Below, piece by piece: positions 48,841 to 60,407 of a DNA stretch of 64,000 bases. The stretch comes from Rotaria sordida. Lineage: Eukaryota; Rotifera; Eurotatoria; Philodinida; Philodinidae. How positions within the stretch are numbered: the stretch's first letter is position 1; every line of letters starts with the position of its first letter. Both the position numbers and the translations under genes were made by a program. Where the stretch lies: assembly GCA_905250125.1 (NCBI GenBank), contig CAJNOL010000088.1, positions 1-64,000 of the forward strand. Direction: 5' to 3'. The notes below the pieces were generated by a model that searched no databases, was not told the origin of the DNA, and saw only the letters and a program-made list of their open reading frames with translations.

Positions 48841-49104
48841 GATTTTTTTTTACAAAGTTTGATGAAAAGCTTTCGTAGTTGAGGAATTCAAGTTTATGAT
48901 CAGTTCCTCAAAATTGTGTTCTTGGTTTTTTCGTGGAAGATAAGCTACTTTAGGATAGTTATCAGTTCTTTTTAATTTTGACCAATGGTACCGAGGGTAG
49001 AGATAACTCACACGAGGAATGAAGTACACAATTTCGAGAAACTAATTACAGATTCGAACTACTCGACCTTCATTACCTTTGGTCAAACTTTATAAAAAAA
49101 ATCA
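48841..49104. repeat. Foldback repeat related to the one in exchanger intron 4
   Basis: The ends GATTTTTTTTTACAAAGTTT and ACTTTATAAAAAAAATC are inverted, and the inner arms include AGTTGAGGAATTCAAG-type words. Same arm sequence as 18881-18994 with a longer middle. Confidence 0.6.
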
Positions 49105-49818
49105 TTATTTTCTCAAAAAAAAACCCTTTCTTTAGTGAAAAAGCCAGGTACCCAATTTGAGAAACTAATTTAAAATTCGGATTCCCGAACTCCGAAAATC
49201 TCTAGTCGGATTTTAACAACTGATTAACTTAACATTATCGCTATGTATAAAATGCAAATGGAGAAAAAAATCTGTACTTGAACTTCAATTTTTTTAAAGT
49301 TAAAATTTGCTACTTTAACTTTCAACGTTTAAAGCATGATACTTTAAAGTTTAAAGAATCCTACTTTAACTTGAACTACTTCATCAAACCTTTTTTAAAG
49401 TCAGAGTGCCATTTGTATTCTTGTTATTGGATTTGATGTGTTCGAAAAAGCTAGATTCTATGAGAAAGCGTTTTGAATAGATCCTCAGATCAGAACTAGA
49501 ACCGATCTTGTTAACTTCCAGATATAAGTAGAAAAATTAATTATGAAAAACACACAAGTACAAATAAGTGCATGGAAGTGCCTTGAAGTATGTTAAAATA
49601 TGATAAAATACGTTAAAGTACATTGAAGTATATTGCAATGCATTAAAGTACGGCAGAGTATTCTAAAGTATCTTAAAGTACGATGAAGTATGTAAAGTAT
49701 CTTAAAGTACGATGACGTATGTAAAGTATCTTCAAGTTTGTTGACGTACCTTAAAGTACATTAAAGTATGGTAAAGTACGTGAAGTATGAAGTATTATGT
49801 TTTCCTCTTGGTCGTAGG

Positions 49819-50498
49819 ACAGAAAAAAAAATTGAACAAATATATAGAAAGAACATTAAATTCTGATTCTAAATCAATGTGTTTAAATCTTTCGTAAAAA
49901 TCTAAATAAAAAATTTAATTGTACAATTATTGTATTAATAGAGCTTTTGTTGCTTTTCGTCACTACACACTACCAATCCAAATGGATGCAATTTCCTACC
50001 ATAATCACTTGGTCCTACTATTAATACAGGAAAGCTCTGTCAGTTCAATTTATAGGTGACATCAGCATGTAATCGTGTTGAAGTGGAAGCAATTTTCAAT
50101 AACCTTTTCGTTGATATAAAAATCCTAAATTTATTACAATCATCTACCACATTGTTAGCTCGCTTCGACGAGCTTAACTTTATTTTATTTATTTCATATG
50201 TTAAATCTCTTCAAAAATGTCCTTAAAATCACTAGGTATATATATATCCATAGAGAAGGGAAGAAGAACAAGAGAAAAAGAAGGAGAAACAACAATAACA
50301 ATAACAATACAGTAGAAAGAAGAAGGGAGAGAGAAAGAGATAGAGAATCGAGGGTAGACAGAATGCGAGCTACCGTTAACACACATTTTGATCATCATCA
50401 ATACCGTCTTCATAATTAACATTATATGAAAGAATAAATGGCTTATCGTCAGTTTGCGGCACTGTAGTTTTTTCAATACACAAAGATTTTAATTGTCC
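49819..50498. other. Stretch without a recognisable gene
   Basis: Contains a purine-rich plus strand (50250-50360, GA-rich). Open frames here follow the simple-repeat composition and are not credible genes. Confidence 0.35.
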
Positions 50499-51038
50499 CT
50501 AGCTTAAAGTTGAAGCGTCAAATTTCTTTTTACACAATAGAACCAAATAATTTTTTAATTGACTAAACGTAATCTTAAAATTGTTCTCTTCTAATATTTC
50601 ATATATTTTCTTGGGTTTTAATTTTAAATCAAATAATTCTTCAATATTTTCTTTTTCTTCTTCAGGAAAAACCTTTGCATCGATTTGAATTGATATGATC
50701 ATGTTCATTTGCTGAACGAAATAATACTATTTGATCGCTATCATTTGGATAGTGTAGGTATATTGCTGCAGCACATCGTCTACCACGAAATTGTACTTGA
50801 TTACAGCGATAATGAACTTTAGTTCCATCATGACCTTTGTTAGTATAATATCGACTCCATTGTTTTTCTTGTTTAATTGCCATTTGAGCTTCATTATCAT
50901 CAGAAAAAATGTTGTCTTTAATCCAGTGAAGCTTACGTCAAACTTTTTTCCTTTCTTGAATATCTTGCTGATTGATATCCTTTCATCATCTGATTCTGAT
51001 GAGCTTTCATATCGTTGTGTCGCCATAAAATTCGTCAT
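50499..51038 (-). pseudogene. MULE-type transposase N-terminus, frameshifted fragment
   Basis: Three minus-strand frames together give a recognisable N-terminal region. Frame one starts MTNFMATQRYESSSESDDER at 51038. Frame two has KQEKQWSRYYTNKGHDG and then HYRCNQVQFRGRRCAAAIYL with NEHDH, a FLYWCH/WRKY-GCM1-like zinc-binding module. Frame three has ELFDLKLKPKKIYEILEE and QLKNYLVLLCKKKFD, the helical segment that precedes the catalytic domain in MULE-type transposases. Frame changes fall near 50935 and 50695, and no splice sites explain them. The catalytic DDE part is absent. It is a dead fragment, possibly of an element or of a domesticated zinc-finger gene. Confidence 0.6.
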
Positions 51039-51395
51039 AATTGATTAATTCAAAATAAACTTTCAGTGACAGATATATATATATAAATGAGAGGGCGTGA
51101 AAACTCATTAGAAAGTGTCAAACAGAAAAGAACTCTCTAGAAAACAATACAGATCATATGTAAAAGAAACAGTAAGAGAAAGATAGAAATAATTATATCA
51201 GAATATCCTTGAAGAAAACATGCACCTATTCATGCATGACATCAGAACCAAAGAAAATATAGGTGGAATATATATATGTCACAATACCAGTTTAATATTG
51301 ATAGAAGGAAAGCAAGAGAGAAAACGTATACGCCATAACACCATAAAAAAATTCTTCGTATCTTACATAACCGTACTTTGTCTTTATTCGAAATT

Positions 51396-52889
51396 ACTTA
51401 CAAGGGAACCGGTCAAAGTGATTCATCACTTTTGGTCCCATATTTTGTCCATAAGTAGGGGACCAGTAGACTAGAAGAAGCTTAAGAGGATATGGGCTCA
51501 TGTTGCGATATAGCTGAGATATTCAAGTTTGACTCAAATTTCCCTTGAGAAACCAGGTTCTCCGACAAAATCGTATTTTCGAATTTTGACCTGAAACTTT
51601 GCTCACGTAAAGCCCTCAATTACACTACCTTGCGAAAAAAATTTCAGAATTTTCGGACAAGGTACCACTGAAATATGAATTTTCCAAATTATAGGCATTT
51701 TTCCAAAGACATTGTATAATACGAGAAACGGACAGTTGTTCGCTAGGACACTTACTCGCTAGGACATTTGCTCACTAGGACACTTGCTCGTCTGGACACT
51801 TGCTCGAAAAGGACAATTACTTGCAGGACAATTGCTCGTCGGATACTTGCTTGTAAAACTAGTTCGCTGTATATATATGAATAAGACATAAAGATAATCT
51901 TTAAGGACGACAACCAACAATAAAAAGCACGAAAGAACCAAAAAAGTTCTACATAGAAAAACGTCGAATGTTTTCTAAATAATTCTTGACGATTGTATAT
52001 GTATTTTGAACCAGATCTTTCAGTTGTTTGTTCAAGAATTCTTTCTTTCGCTTTGATGGTCGACGACCTAACATCAGGATAAGAGTAAGAATAGGTGCTA
52101 GAGTTTTCTCTTTACCCTTTCCTCAGCTACTCATTACCACTAGGTAGCTATACAAGAGGAGACAAAGCACAATTTCCTTACCCCACAGCGCTTTACCATA
52201 CTTCAAATCGTAAAGTTCAGCGAAATACTGTAAAGTATTTAGGCTTTTATTTAGGATAAACTCATATCGAATGATTTCAAACCAGTACTTCTGTGACACA
52301 CATCTATGGTAGACTTAAACAGCTAAAAACATTTCGGAAATAACTTTAAAAAACCCTTGAAGTTGGTTGAAATATGGTGAAGTACGACTGAAGTACAGAA
52401 ATTTTTCTTTTTCCTCCTTGTAACTATATGATTCGCGAGCAATTATCGTGCGAGGAACTGCCCTTTTCGAGCAAGTGTCTAGACGAGCAAATGTCCTAGT
52501 GAGCAAATGTCCTAGCGAGCAACTGTCCGCGCGCAACTGTCCGACGAGCAACTGTCCTGCGAGTAACTGTCCTAAACCCGTATAATACATGACTATCTTG
52601 GAAAATTCATATCTCGGTGATACTATATCCGAAAATTCTGAAAATTTTTTCGCAAGCTAGTCTAATTGAGGTCTTTATGTGAGCAAAGTTTCAGGTCAAA
52701 ATTTGAAAATATGATTTTGCTGGAAAACCTGTATCCTCCAGAGGAATTTGAGTAAAACTTGAATATATCAGCTACATTGCAACATGCACTCATATCCTCT
52801 TAGGCTTTTTCTAGTCCACTGGTCCCCTGCTCATGAGTAAAATATGAAACCAAAAGCGATAAATCACTTCGAACGGTTCTCTCGTTAGT
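51396..52889. mobile_element. ACTTACAAGG-ended element with subterminal GGACA-TTGCTCG arrays
   Basis: 1494 bp with ~320-bp inverted arms. The left end ACTTACAAGGGAACCGG mirrors the right end GGTTCTCTCGTTAGT. Arm words such as CTGAAACTTTGCTCACGTAA mirror the right arm. Inside the arms are arrays of a ~16-bp unit: left GGACACTTGCTCGCTA-like (51730-51858), right the complement TAGCGAGCAACTGTCC-like (52441-52575). The core is AT-rich and non-coding. Confidence 0.8.
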
Positions 52890-52902
52890 AGTAATAATTT
52901 TT

Positions 52903-53530
52903 ACTTACGAGGGAAGGTCCCAAGGTGTCCAACGAGTTTAGAGTCCATCTTGTGACTCTAGACAGGCATTGATGAGGTATGAAAAACCCCAAAAGAATAC
53001 GTTCCCTTAGGCCTTCCTTCCTGAGTTATAGCTGTTTTAGTATAATTTCAGACTATAGCTCGATATGCACCAACAAATCGAATGACATTATTTTGAGCTG
53101 AAATTTAGCCTAGAAATAGCTATGCTTATGACTAGAATGCACTGAAAATTTCAGCTCAAAAGAATGTTCTCTTCACGAGATATTGAATTCCCAAAAAAAC
53201 GTGAGATTCGCGCTTCTTTCATAGGATAAGAGTTAATCTTGATAATTCAATATCTCGTGAAGAGAACATTCTTCTGAGCTGAAATTTTCAGTGCATTCTA
53301 GTCATAAGCATAGTTATTTCTAGGCTAAATTTCAGCTCAAAATAATGTCATTCGATTTGTTGGTGCATATCGAGCTATAGGCTGAAATTATACTAAAACA
53401 GCTATAATTCTGGAAGGAAGGCCTAAGGGAACGTATCCTCTTGGGGTTTTTCATACCTCATCAATGTCTATCTATGGCTAAAAGATGGACTCTAAACTCG
53501 TTGGACATCTCGAGACCTTCCCTCGTTAGT
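52903..53530. mobile_element. ACTTACGAGG-ended near-perfect palindromic element
   Basis: 628 bp. The left end ACTTACGAGGGAAGGTC mirrors the right end GACCTTCCCTCGTTAGT (inner part). The arms of about 280 bp are highly similar (AAATTTCAGCTCAAAATAAT on the right matches the complement on the left, and AATATCTCGTGAAGAGAACA likewise). The short loop is near 53195-53245. It lies 13 bp from the preceding element. No coding capacity. Confidence 0.85.
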
Positions 53531-53772
53531 GATTTTATCCTTTTTGGTATAATTTCGGTTTATTAATTTAACCAAAACAAATTTTTACTTAGTTATTAAT
53601 TATCAAACTTAGCAAATATTTTTCTTTACTCAGAAACTTATAATTAACTGAGCGTTCAATATGTTTACTTAGCATTCAATTTTTTTATTGAGCAGATACA
53701 AATTTTATTTAGCAAACATCAACGTAGCATTTTAAAACTTTTACTTAGCAAACAATTTGTAACCAATTTAAC

Positions 53773-54375
53773 CTATTACCTATTTTAAAAAATTATGGTT
53801 GCGAGTATTTTTGCAATAACCCAAGAACAGCAAGAGCTACGAAGCTGTGGTTTTCACCAGTCGAAAGAGGAAACGTCGGAACGTCTTTTTCTCTAACATT
53901 GTATAAGACGAAATCATTTTAAAATCAATCGTTTCTGCAAAACATTGCAAAAAATGCATGAAAACGGTCTGTCAATCCGATGAAATTTTGGTTTTGATAT
54001 GTCATTTAGATAGAGGAACTTAAGATTTATAGTTTAAGATATAAGTCGAATGATTATCTCCATACATCCTAATGTTAAGCCAATGAAATTGTTTATTTAG
54101 CCTCTCGAAAAAATATGGATTTCTCTTAATTTTTAAGCAAATTTTCGTACTTTTTGTCAAAATATGATCTGAACGACAGATCATTTCTATACATTTTTTC
54201 GATATTTTGTAAAAATGATTGATTTTAAAATGATTTCGTCTTATATAATATTAGAGAAAAAGACGTTCCGATGTTTCCTCTTTCGACTGGTGAAAAATCA
54301 CAGCTCTGTAGCTCTTGTCGTTCTTGAGTTATTGCAAAAATACCCACAACCATTATTTTTTTAAACAGGCAATAG
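53773..54375. mobile_element. Third palindromic element, AATTATGGTTG ends
   Basis: Arms of about 200 bp: left TATGGTTGCGAGTATTTTTGC with AGTCGAAAGAGGAAACGTCG, right the complements (GTTTCCTCTTTCGACTGGTG, GCAAAAATACCCACAACCAT). The central part is unrelated. Its ends differ from the ACTTACGAGG family, so it is a separate type. Confidence 0.75.
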
Positions 54376-54616
54376 AAATAATTTCTGAATATATAGTTAG
54401 AAACAATATGAACTTCTGATTCTCACCAGTGCCTTATACGTAAACGAAATTTGACCAGACATATTGTACAAGAACTTTTTGCACGTAGGCTAGATATGGA
54501 GTTTATTAGATTTGATGGACTTTTGAAACATTTACTCTAGAAGATAAAAAGATTGTTGTATGATGAAATAGATTAGTGAAAAATAGATCATGATTTATAT
54601 ATGATGTGAATTTCTA

Positions 54617-54988
54617 GCTTAAAAATGCATTAATATTAGCATTTGATGGAGATGTAGATTTTAAACTAAGTAGAAGCAGTTTTATTATTAGTTAATTGAA
54701 TGTGGAACAATTCCAAAGTAACAGTTACTTGTGGTCGAACTCATCCGACTAATGATGATTTTAGTTTTGAATTTAAAAAATAAATTTTCTCTTTTTAGAA
54801 TCTATATTTTGGTATTAACTATTTGAATATGCTATTAATTGTTAGCTTCAAAAAAAGTTGCTGAACATAAATCTAGCTGTTTTTCACTGTTTCATGGTTC
54901 AACATTGATAAATGATAATCTTATGCGACGTGATAGCAGATATATCGACTGAAGCAGCACATTATGCACAATATGATTACGACAAGGT
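54617..54988 (+). pseudogene. Chitin synthase pseudogene fragment (catalytic region)
   Basis: Pieces of the family-2 glycosyltransferase core occur in the right order but in shifted frames. They are ALILAFDGDVDF (acceptor donor-Asp motif), SKVTVTCGRTHPTN (CGRIHP-type), WY-stop-LFEYAIN (WYQKFEYAIG-type), then KKVAEHKSSCFSLFHGSTLI with NDNLMRR, and STEAAHYAQYDYDK. These are strongly conserved in animal chitin synthases. Stops and at least three frame changes show that it is dead. A TTTCTAG acceptor before it and CTTTTTAG inside suggest old exon borders. The QRRRW segment and transmembrane parts were not found. The rest of the gene is absent or too decayed. Confidence 0.75.
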
Positions 54989-56335
54989 TTGTATTTAAAT
55001 TAATTTTTCTATTTAATTTCTTTAAATTATATGTGCACTATATAGATAGTTTTTTTTGAAAGTGTTGTATCAAAACGGGTGAATACTCTTGAAGTCTATT
55101 AAAACTGACAGAAATGAGTCGATTTCAATGCACTCTGATAATGGTGATGCGTCTGAGACGCCTATACTAGTCACAGAGTCCAAATCGGTCCTACTTATGA
55201 GATAAATTTTTCATTATAGATGACGCTGCAAAAATTTTTATTAGTAAAATATATTCTGAAACTGTTTTCTTCTCGGTTAGTTTAAATTTCTTTCTAATAA
55301 ATAATTTGAATTCGGATAGAAAACACTCTCTGCGAACATATATAGCTAAAACCGAAAGTCGTAAGTGCTACCGCTGGCAAAATTGTCGGTATAGCGGTGG
55401 TATTGCATACAAGCGTGCGACATGGGTATGTCATGTCTAATGTGTTACTGAAATTGATCAAAATAAAAGAAAAAATATGTAATTTTTATAAATAAACCCT
55501 TTTTTTGCTGAAGGTAGTTGCAAAATCATCGATTAATCGCATCGTTCCAAATAATCATCGATTAATTGCGATCTATTAGAATACATATGCGGAAAATTGC
55601 TAATCCATCATGATAAATTGTTATGTTGCTCGATTGTCACGGTTAATTGTCAAAACTGAGTCGATTTTGACAACATGGATAATTCTGTCAGAAAATTGTT
55701 TTCACATTTTTTACTTCAAAAATTTTTCTCCCATATATTTCTTCTAAAATCTTAAAACATATATCAAAAGATATAGAATTTTGTAGAGAACTTTCTAACA
55801 AGTTCAAAATATCGGTAAAATTTTTATGAAAAAATTTTTCGTTTTTTTTGACCGCCCTAGCAAAAGTATTAAGTAGATATTCATCTTTTAAATTTTTTGC
55901 CGACAAAAAAAAAACAAAGACAATAGTTTTGTAAAACAGGAAATTCTCCATCGAATGAGAAGTTTCTAATGTGTTGAGAAAAATATTTTGTCCCGTTTAT
56001 TATGTATCACCTGTAAAATAAATATTTAAACAAGAAAAAAAATTAAAAATATACGTCACAGTAATATAAACAAATCAAGATAAGACAAATATCATGAATG
56101 CATGAAATGGCTCACCATTTCTATTTATTAAAGTTGTGTCTTTTTTTTAAAATTATAGTCAATTGTAGCGGCTCATGGCCTCTATATTACCATAGCCCTA
56201 ATCCATAATAAATATCTTTTATTGCATACAAAAAAAAAAATAGAAGAGAACAAAATACACTAAAATTGGAAAAAATTCAACCTAAATTTGATATCAAAGG
56301 ACTATAGTCATATTTATCCTAATGAAATGTTTAAT
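54989..56335. other. Stretch with no recognisable gene
   Basis: AT-rich, with a GC-richer patch near 55330-55440. A minus-strand frame at 55688-55951 is open but resembles no family I know and has no start or splice support. Confidence 0.3.
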
Positions 56336-56339
56336 TATT

Positions 56340-57660
56340 TACTTCATGATTTTGTTTATTTTATAGCAATTTCTGGTGATTATCTTCTTCTTGTTACTTC
56401 CACTTTATGTAACTTACATATTGTTTCACGAGATTGAAGAGAAACAATTGAAGCTATTTAAAGAGAAAAAAAAGAATTTAATTTAATTTAATAGAAAGAA
56501 TTTAATGGCTTTTTTTCTTATCTTTTGAAATTAGATACTCAACAAACGTCGAACGACAGATATGGTAAATGATATGCTTTGGGATGATGGAGAACTATTT
56601 GGTTTTCTTAGTCAAGTAGTTGATATTATTGAACAAGTATTTCGACTAACAATGACAGAATTGAGCAAGTAAAAGTATATACTTATACTCGTGTACGCTT
56701 TTTGGTACTCATGCTCCAGAAAACTCGTACTTGCTCAGCTCTGAACATTAAAACAACAAAATATGCTTGTATAAAAACAAATTATTAACCTTGATCAGGA
56801 TGGAACGCATCAAGAACCAAACAAATTAAATATTAAAATTTAATATATAATAGACTATTTAATTTTATAAGTAATTTTTTAGATATTAAGTCAACTAGTA
56901 ATGCTACAGTACTTAAATATAGTGACTATATCAATTATTGTTACGAATGAAATGAGTGCAATCTAATAACAGTAATACAACAAAAATGATAGAAATGAAG
57001 AAATAATATAGTTATTTCATATTTATTAGAATTAAAATGATTTGGTTCTCTATCACTTGTTGATTTTCTTCATACAGATGAAGTAACATTTTGGAAATAA
57101 ATTCCTTCGGCATATATTTTATTACATGCTAAAAATAATGAAAAAAAATGTCGCTGACTTCATTGGCTTAAGAATTAATACTAGTTTTGTATTTTTAAAG
57201 GCTTTATTCTATTTGAATAATACGATCATTTTAATATGAATATATTGTAACATAATTTAAAGAAATTATTATTGATATTAAATAAGTATATTGATAACAA
57301 GGTGTAAGGTTAAAGTCTAAGATTTATTATTTATGATAACTTTTTTTTTCATCATATATTGTTATAGGGTTTTTACATCATTGGAGAACTTTTATTGCAA
57401 TCTTAGCTAGTAGAAAATTATTGTAAAATCATCGAAGATATAAATTAAAATCAAACTAAGATAGAACTGATATGACAAGTCAAATAACAGTTGAAATTTT
57501 GAGAGAATGAAATATTCAATTAGTAGTATCATTATCATAACACTACAAAAAAAGTAATATTATATTTCAAATGAAATCTGTTATGAATAGCGAAGATGAT
57601 TAAAAAAATCAAAGTGAAGATCAAAACTGTGAAGGCCAAGAAGACGTACATGATGTTTAT
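56340..57660 (+). pseudogene. Decayed multi-exon gene of unknown identity
   Basis: Several short coding-like pieces follow acceptor-like sites on the plus strand. They are ISGDYLLLVTSTLCNLHIVS (about 56364), NKRRTTDMVNDMLWDDGELF (about 56540), SLVDFLHTDEVTFWK, a stop, and IPSAYILLHAKNNE (about 57051), and NSEDD, a stop, then KNQSEDQNCEGQEDVHD (about 57585). The first resembles a beta-propeller strand, a weak hint only. Internal stops and poor continuity suggest a dead gene. It need not be one gene. Confidence 0.3.
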
Positions 57661-60407
57661 CATAAACTATCTCTCGCTTATTTTTTTTTATAGTCGATTT
57701 GTAAAAAGAAAGATTGTTAATGAAGAACGTCCTTGATTTACATGATTGACTTGTTTTTCTTTTTCGTATAATAATTTAAAATAAATTTAAGAATTGTAAC
57801 CGAATATTTTTTGAATGATTGTAATAAGAAAGCAAGTAATTAGGTATTAAAAGCAAGTTTGAGAAAGAATGCAAGTAATAAATAGCAATTTGATTTTTGC
57901 GATGCGTGAACAGATGATTAATAAAGATAATTATCTTGTTATTTTCGAATACGTTATAATGAAATGATTTTTGTCAATTGAAATGATTTTGTTACAAAGT
58001 TCAATAAACAATAAATTAGTTCATTCATTAAAACAGCAAGAATTTGTTAGTTTTCTTTTAATAATACTTTTATAAAAAAAAATCAATTTTTTACAGATTA
58101 AAATAGACATTAACACATAATAAGGCAATAAATCAAATCTTTTCTTTTATTACAGATACACAAATTGCTCCGTACAAATAAAGACAGAAATATACATGCA
58201 ATAAAATATTTACGTTGTTTACAAAATCAATATTTGTTAATATATAGAGAGAAAAGCAATCATAAGATTGTAATATTTTGAGATAAATATATATCAATGG
58301 CCTTGTCTTAAACATGTATGTTTTGATTTTTTTTGCATAGTCATAGATAATTAAACAAAAGACATGTCAACTTTTTTATCGTTATTGCTATTTGATTTTT
58401 GTTTATCATTGATTTTTGTTTATCAGGATTATTGCGCAGGTTCGTATAAATGACAAAATACATTATGAGTTGTACTTTTTTCTATTCTAATGTGTTCTAT
58501 TATGAACTTGATTTATTCTGCGCATATATTTATATAATTTGCGTATCACGTAACTGTATCATTTAATGATTTAGTTTGATATCGTTTGCTGATTTCAACT
58601 TTACCACATGACCACAAAAAATATTGGTTTTATCGCATGTATCTTTTTATTCTAGCTCTACCTTTTCGTTGGTATTCGTTGAAAAAATCCACAAAAAAGA
58701 AAAGAAAAGTATATACAAGGCTAGGGTTGGTCATGCTTCATTGCATCTTACTTGTATACAAATACACAAAAAAGAAAGAGAAAAAAAAGTTATTCTAGTT
58801 ATTTAGCCAACCAATCTTAAATAAAAAGATGAGCCATATATAACACATCATAATAATACTACACTATTCATTATTACACTTATAAATAGGTAAATACACA
58901 CATAGATTCATTACAATACGCGGTTGTTGATCGTTAGGTGGTCAACATCATTTATTTTTCTCTATTAGAAACTTAGTGGTTAATCAGGAAAAGTGAGATT
59001 TAGATCGAAGACATCAATAATTGATAGTATCCTATGCAGCCATAGGTTTATCTTCTACATTACATCGACAGACTGGAGAATCAGCATGGGACTAACTAAT
59101 GTTCTTCTTTCTAATTAGTTACGAGTAACATATATCATTGCTACATCCAACGTATAGATTAGTTTTTGTGAGGTATCATCAGGTGTTTTTAATGATGATA
59201 ATAAAACATTTTATTGGTCTTTTTTTTATAAGATATCTTCATATTATACATCGAGATAATATATGCAGTGTTTATCACTCTGTTGTTCAATCAGGCATAT
59301 CTATCTTGAGTTATTTTTGACGATATATAGATGAATCTTTTTTTCAAAGACCTTGTCAGAAACATGTAGATATTTTTAAATTGTGTTTTTTTATTTTTTG
59401 TTATGCTTATATAATAATAGCGATACGGTATAATATGAGAAACGAGAGTCAAGAATAAGAATGACATTGACAATAATCATACTTTTTTTTTTGTTTTTTT
59501 CATTTTTTTACTGTACGAAATACCATTAGTTATAATAAGCATGAAATGTTGTTTTTTTCCTAATATGATCATAACGACGTAGGATTAGTAATAAAAAATT
59601 CAAGCTTTTGAAATGAAAAAATTTCAGCCATTTTTCAATTCGATATCTATTTGTACGTATCTATTTTGTTTTGAGATAGATATATCTTCGTGATGGTATC
59701 ACAAATCTATTCATTTCATATTTTATGTTTTTTTTAGTCTCTTGCCTTGTCTTTCGTTTTCTTTCTTTCTCTCTCTCTCTCTATTTCTTCTATATTCGTT
59801 GCATTCAAATCGATACGCTTCAGGTAAAATATAAGGGATAAGTGATAGTTGTAGCCCCATTTTGTTTCATTCACGTATTTATTCTCTGTTCTACTCTAAA
59901 TATGCATACCTTTGAATAGGTATCCATTCAGTATTATTGAGAACTATGACTGTCATCATTGTTTGTTAGTATTGATTGGAGAGAGAGGCTATATTTCATC
60001 TATAATAATCGGCCCACGTACATGTTTATGTTTACGTGTGTGTGCAGTTGATCGAAATGTATGAAGGTGAATTAATAGTCATGCGTGAATGCCAATAGAT
60101 ATTTTTTTCCTATCATTTTTGGATAATTATTCATATAATGATGACCGTATCATGAGATCAAATAAAATATGTACCGATATTCTCGGCATATATATATATA
60201 CAATGACATTGAATGTAGTGAAAAACTCCAAAATTATAACTATAAATATTATTTTCGATCATTACATGATCGAGTAATGAAAAATATTTGACATAAGATG
60301 AATATAAAGAAACAAGAATACTTTATGAATATCCTTGTTTCATTTTTTGTAGATTAATTGCTGGGCTGGTCTTGCCACTTTCTGAATTTTATTATAACTG
60401 ATTCATA
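57661..60407. other. Long AT-rich stretch without a gene
   Basis: 2.7 kb with T-tracts and microsatellites (CT at 59768-59782, TA at 60187-60199). No coding-like frame on either strand. The promoter of the downstream gene should lie at its right end. Confidence 0.4.

Larger units (their letters stand above)
46594..49810. mobile_element. 3.2-kb hAT-like non-autonomous element (8-bp target duplication)
   Basis: The left end TAAGGGGAAACATGACAC and right end GTATTATGTTTTCCTCTTG are imperfect inverted repeats. The 8-bp sequence GTCGTAGG flanks both ends (46586-46593 and 49811-49818). Subterminal arrays of AAAGTAC-like words lie next to each end (46620-46690 and 49565-49795), as in the 257-bp element at 16580. 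The interior holds other repeats, including the inverted arrays at 48480-48735 and 48841-49104, and no recognisable transposase. Confidence 0.72.

Noticed and set aside
50194-50476. Overlapping open frames on both strands near 50.2-50.5 kb
   Set aside because: They come from a purine-rich plus strand (Arg/Asn-rich on one strand, Leu/Ser-rich on the other) and show no domain.
55688-55951. Minus-strand open frame of 87 codons
   Set aside because: Lys/Phe-rich frame in AT-rich sequence, no recognised domain, no splice or start context.
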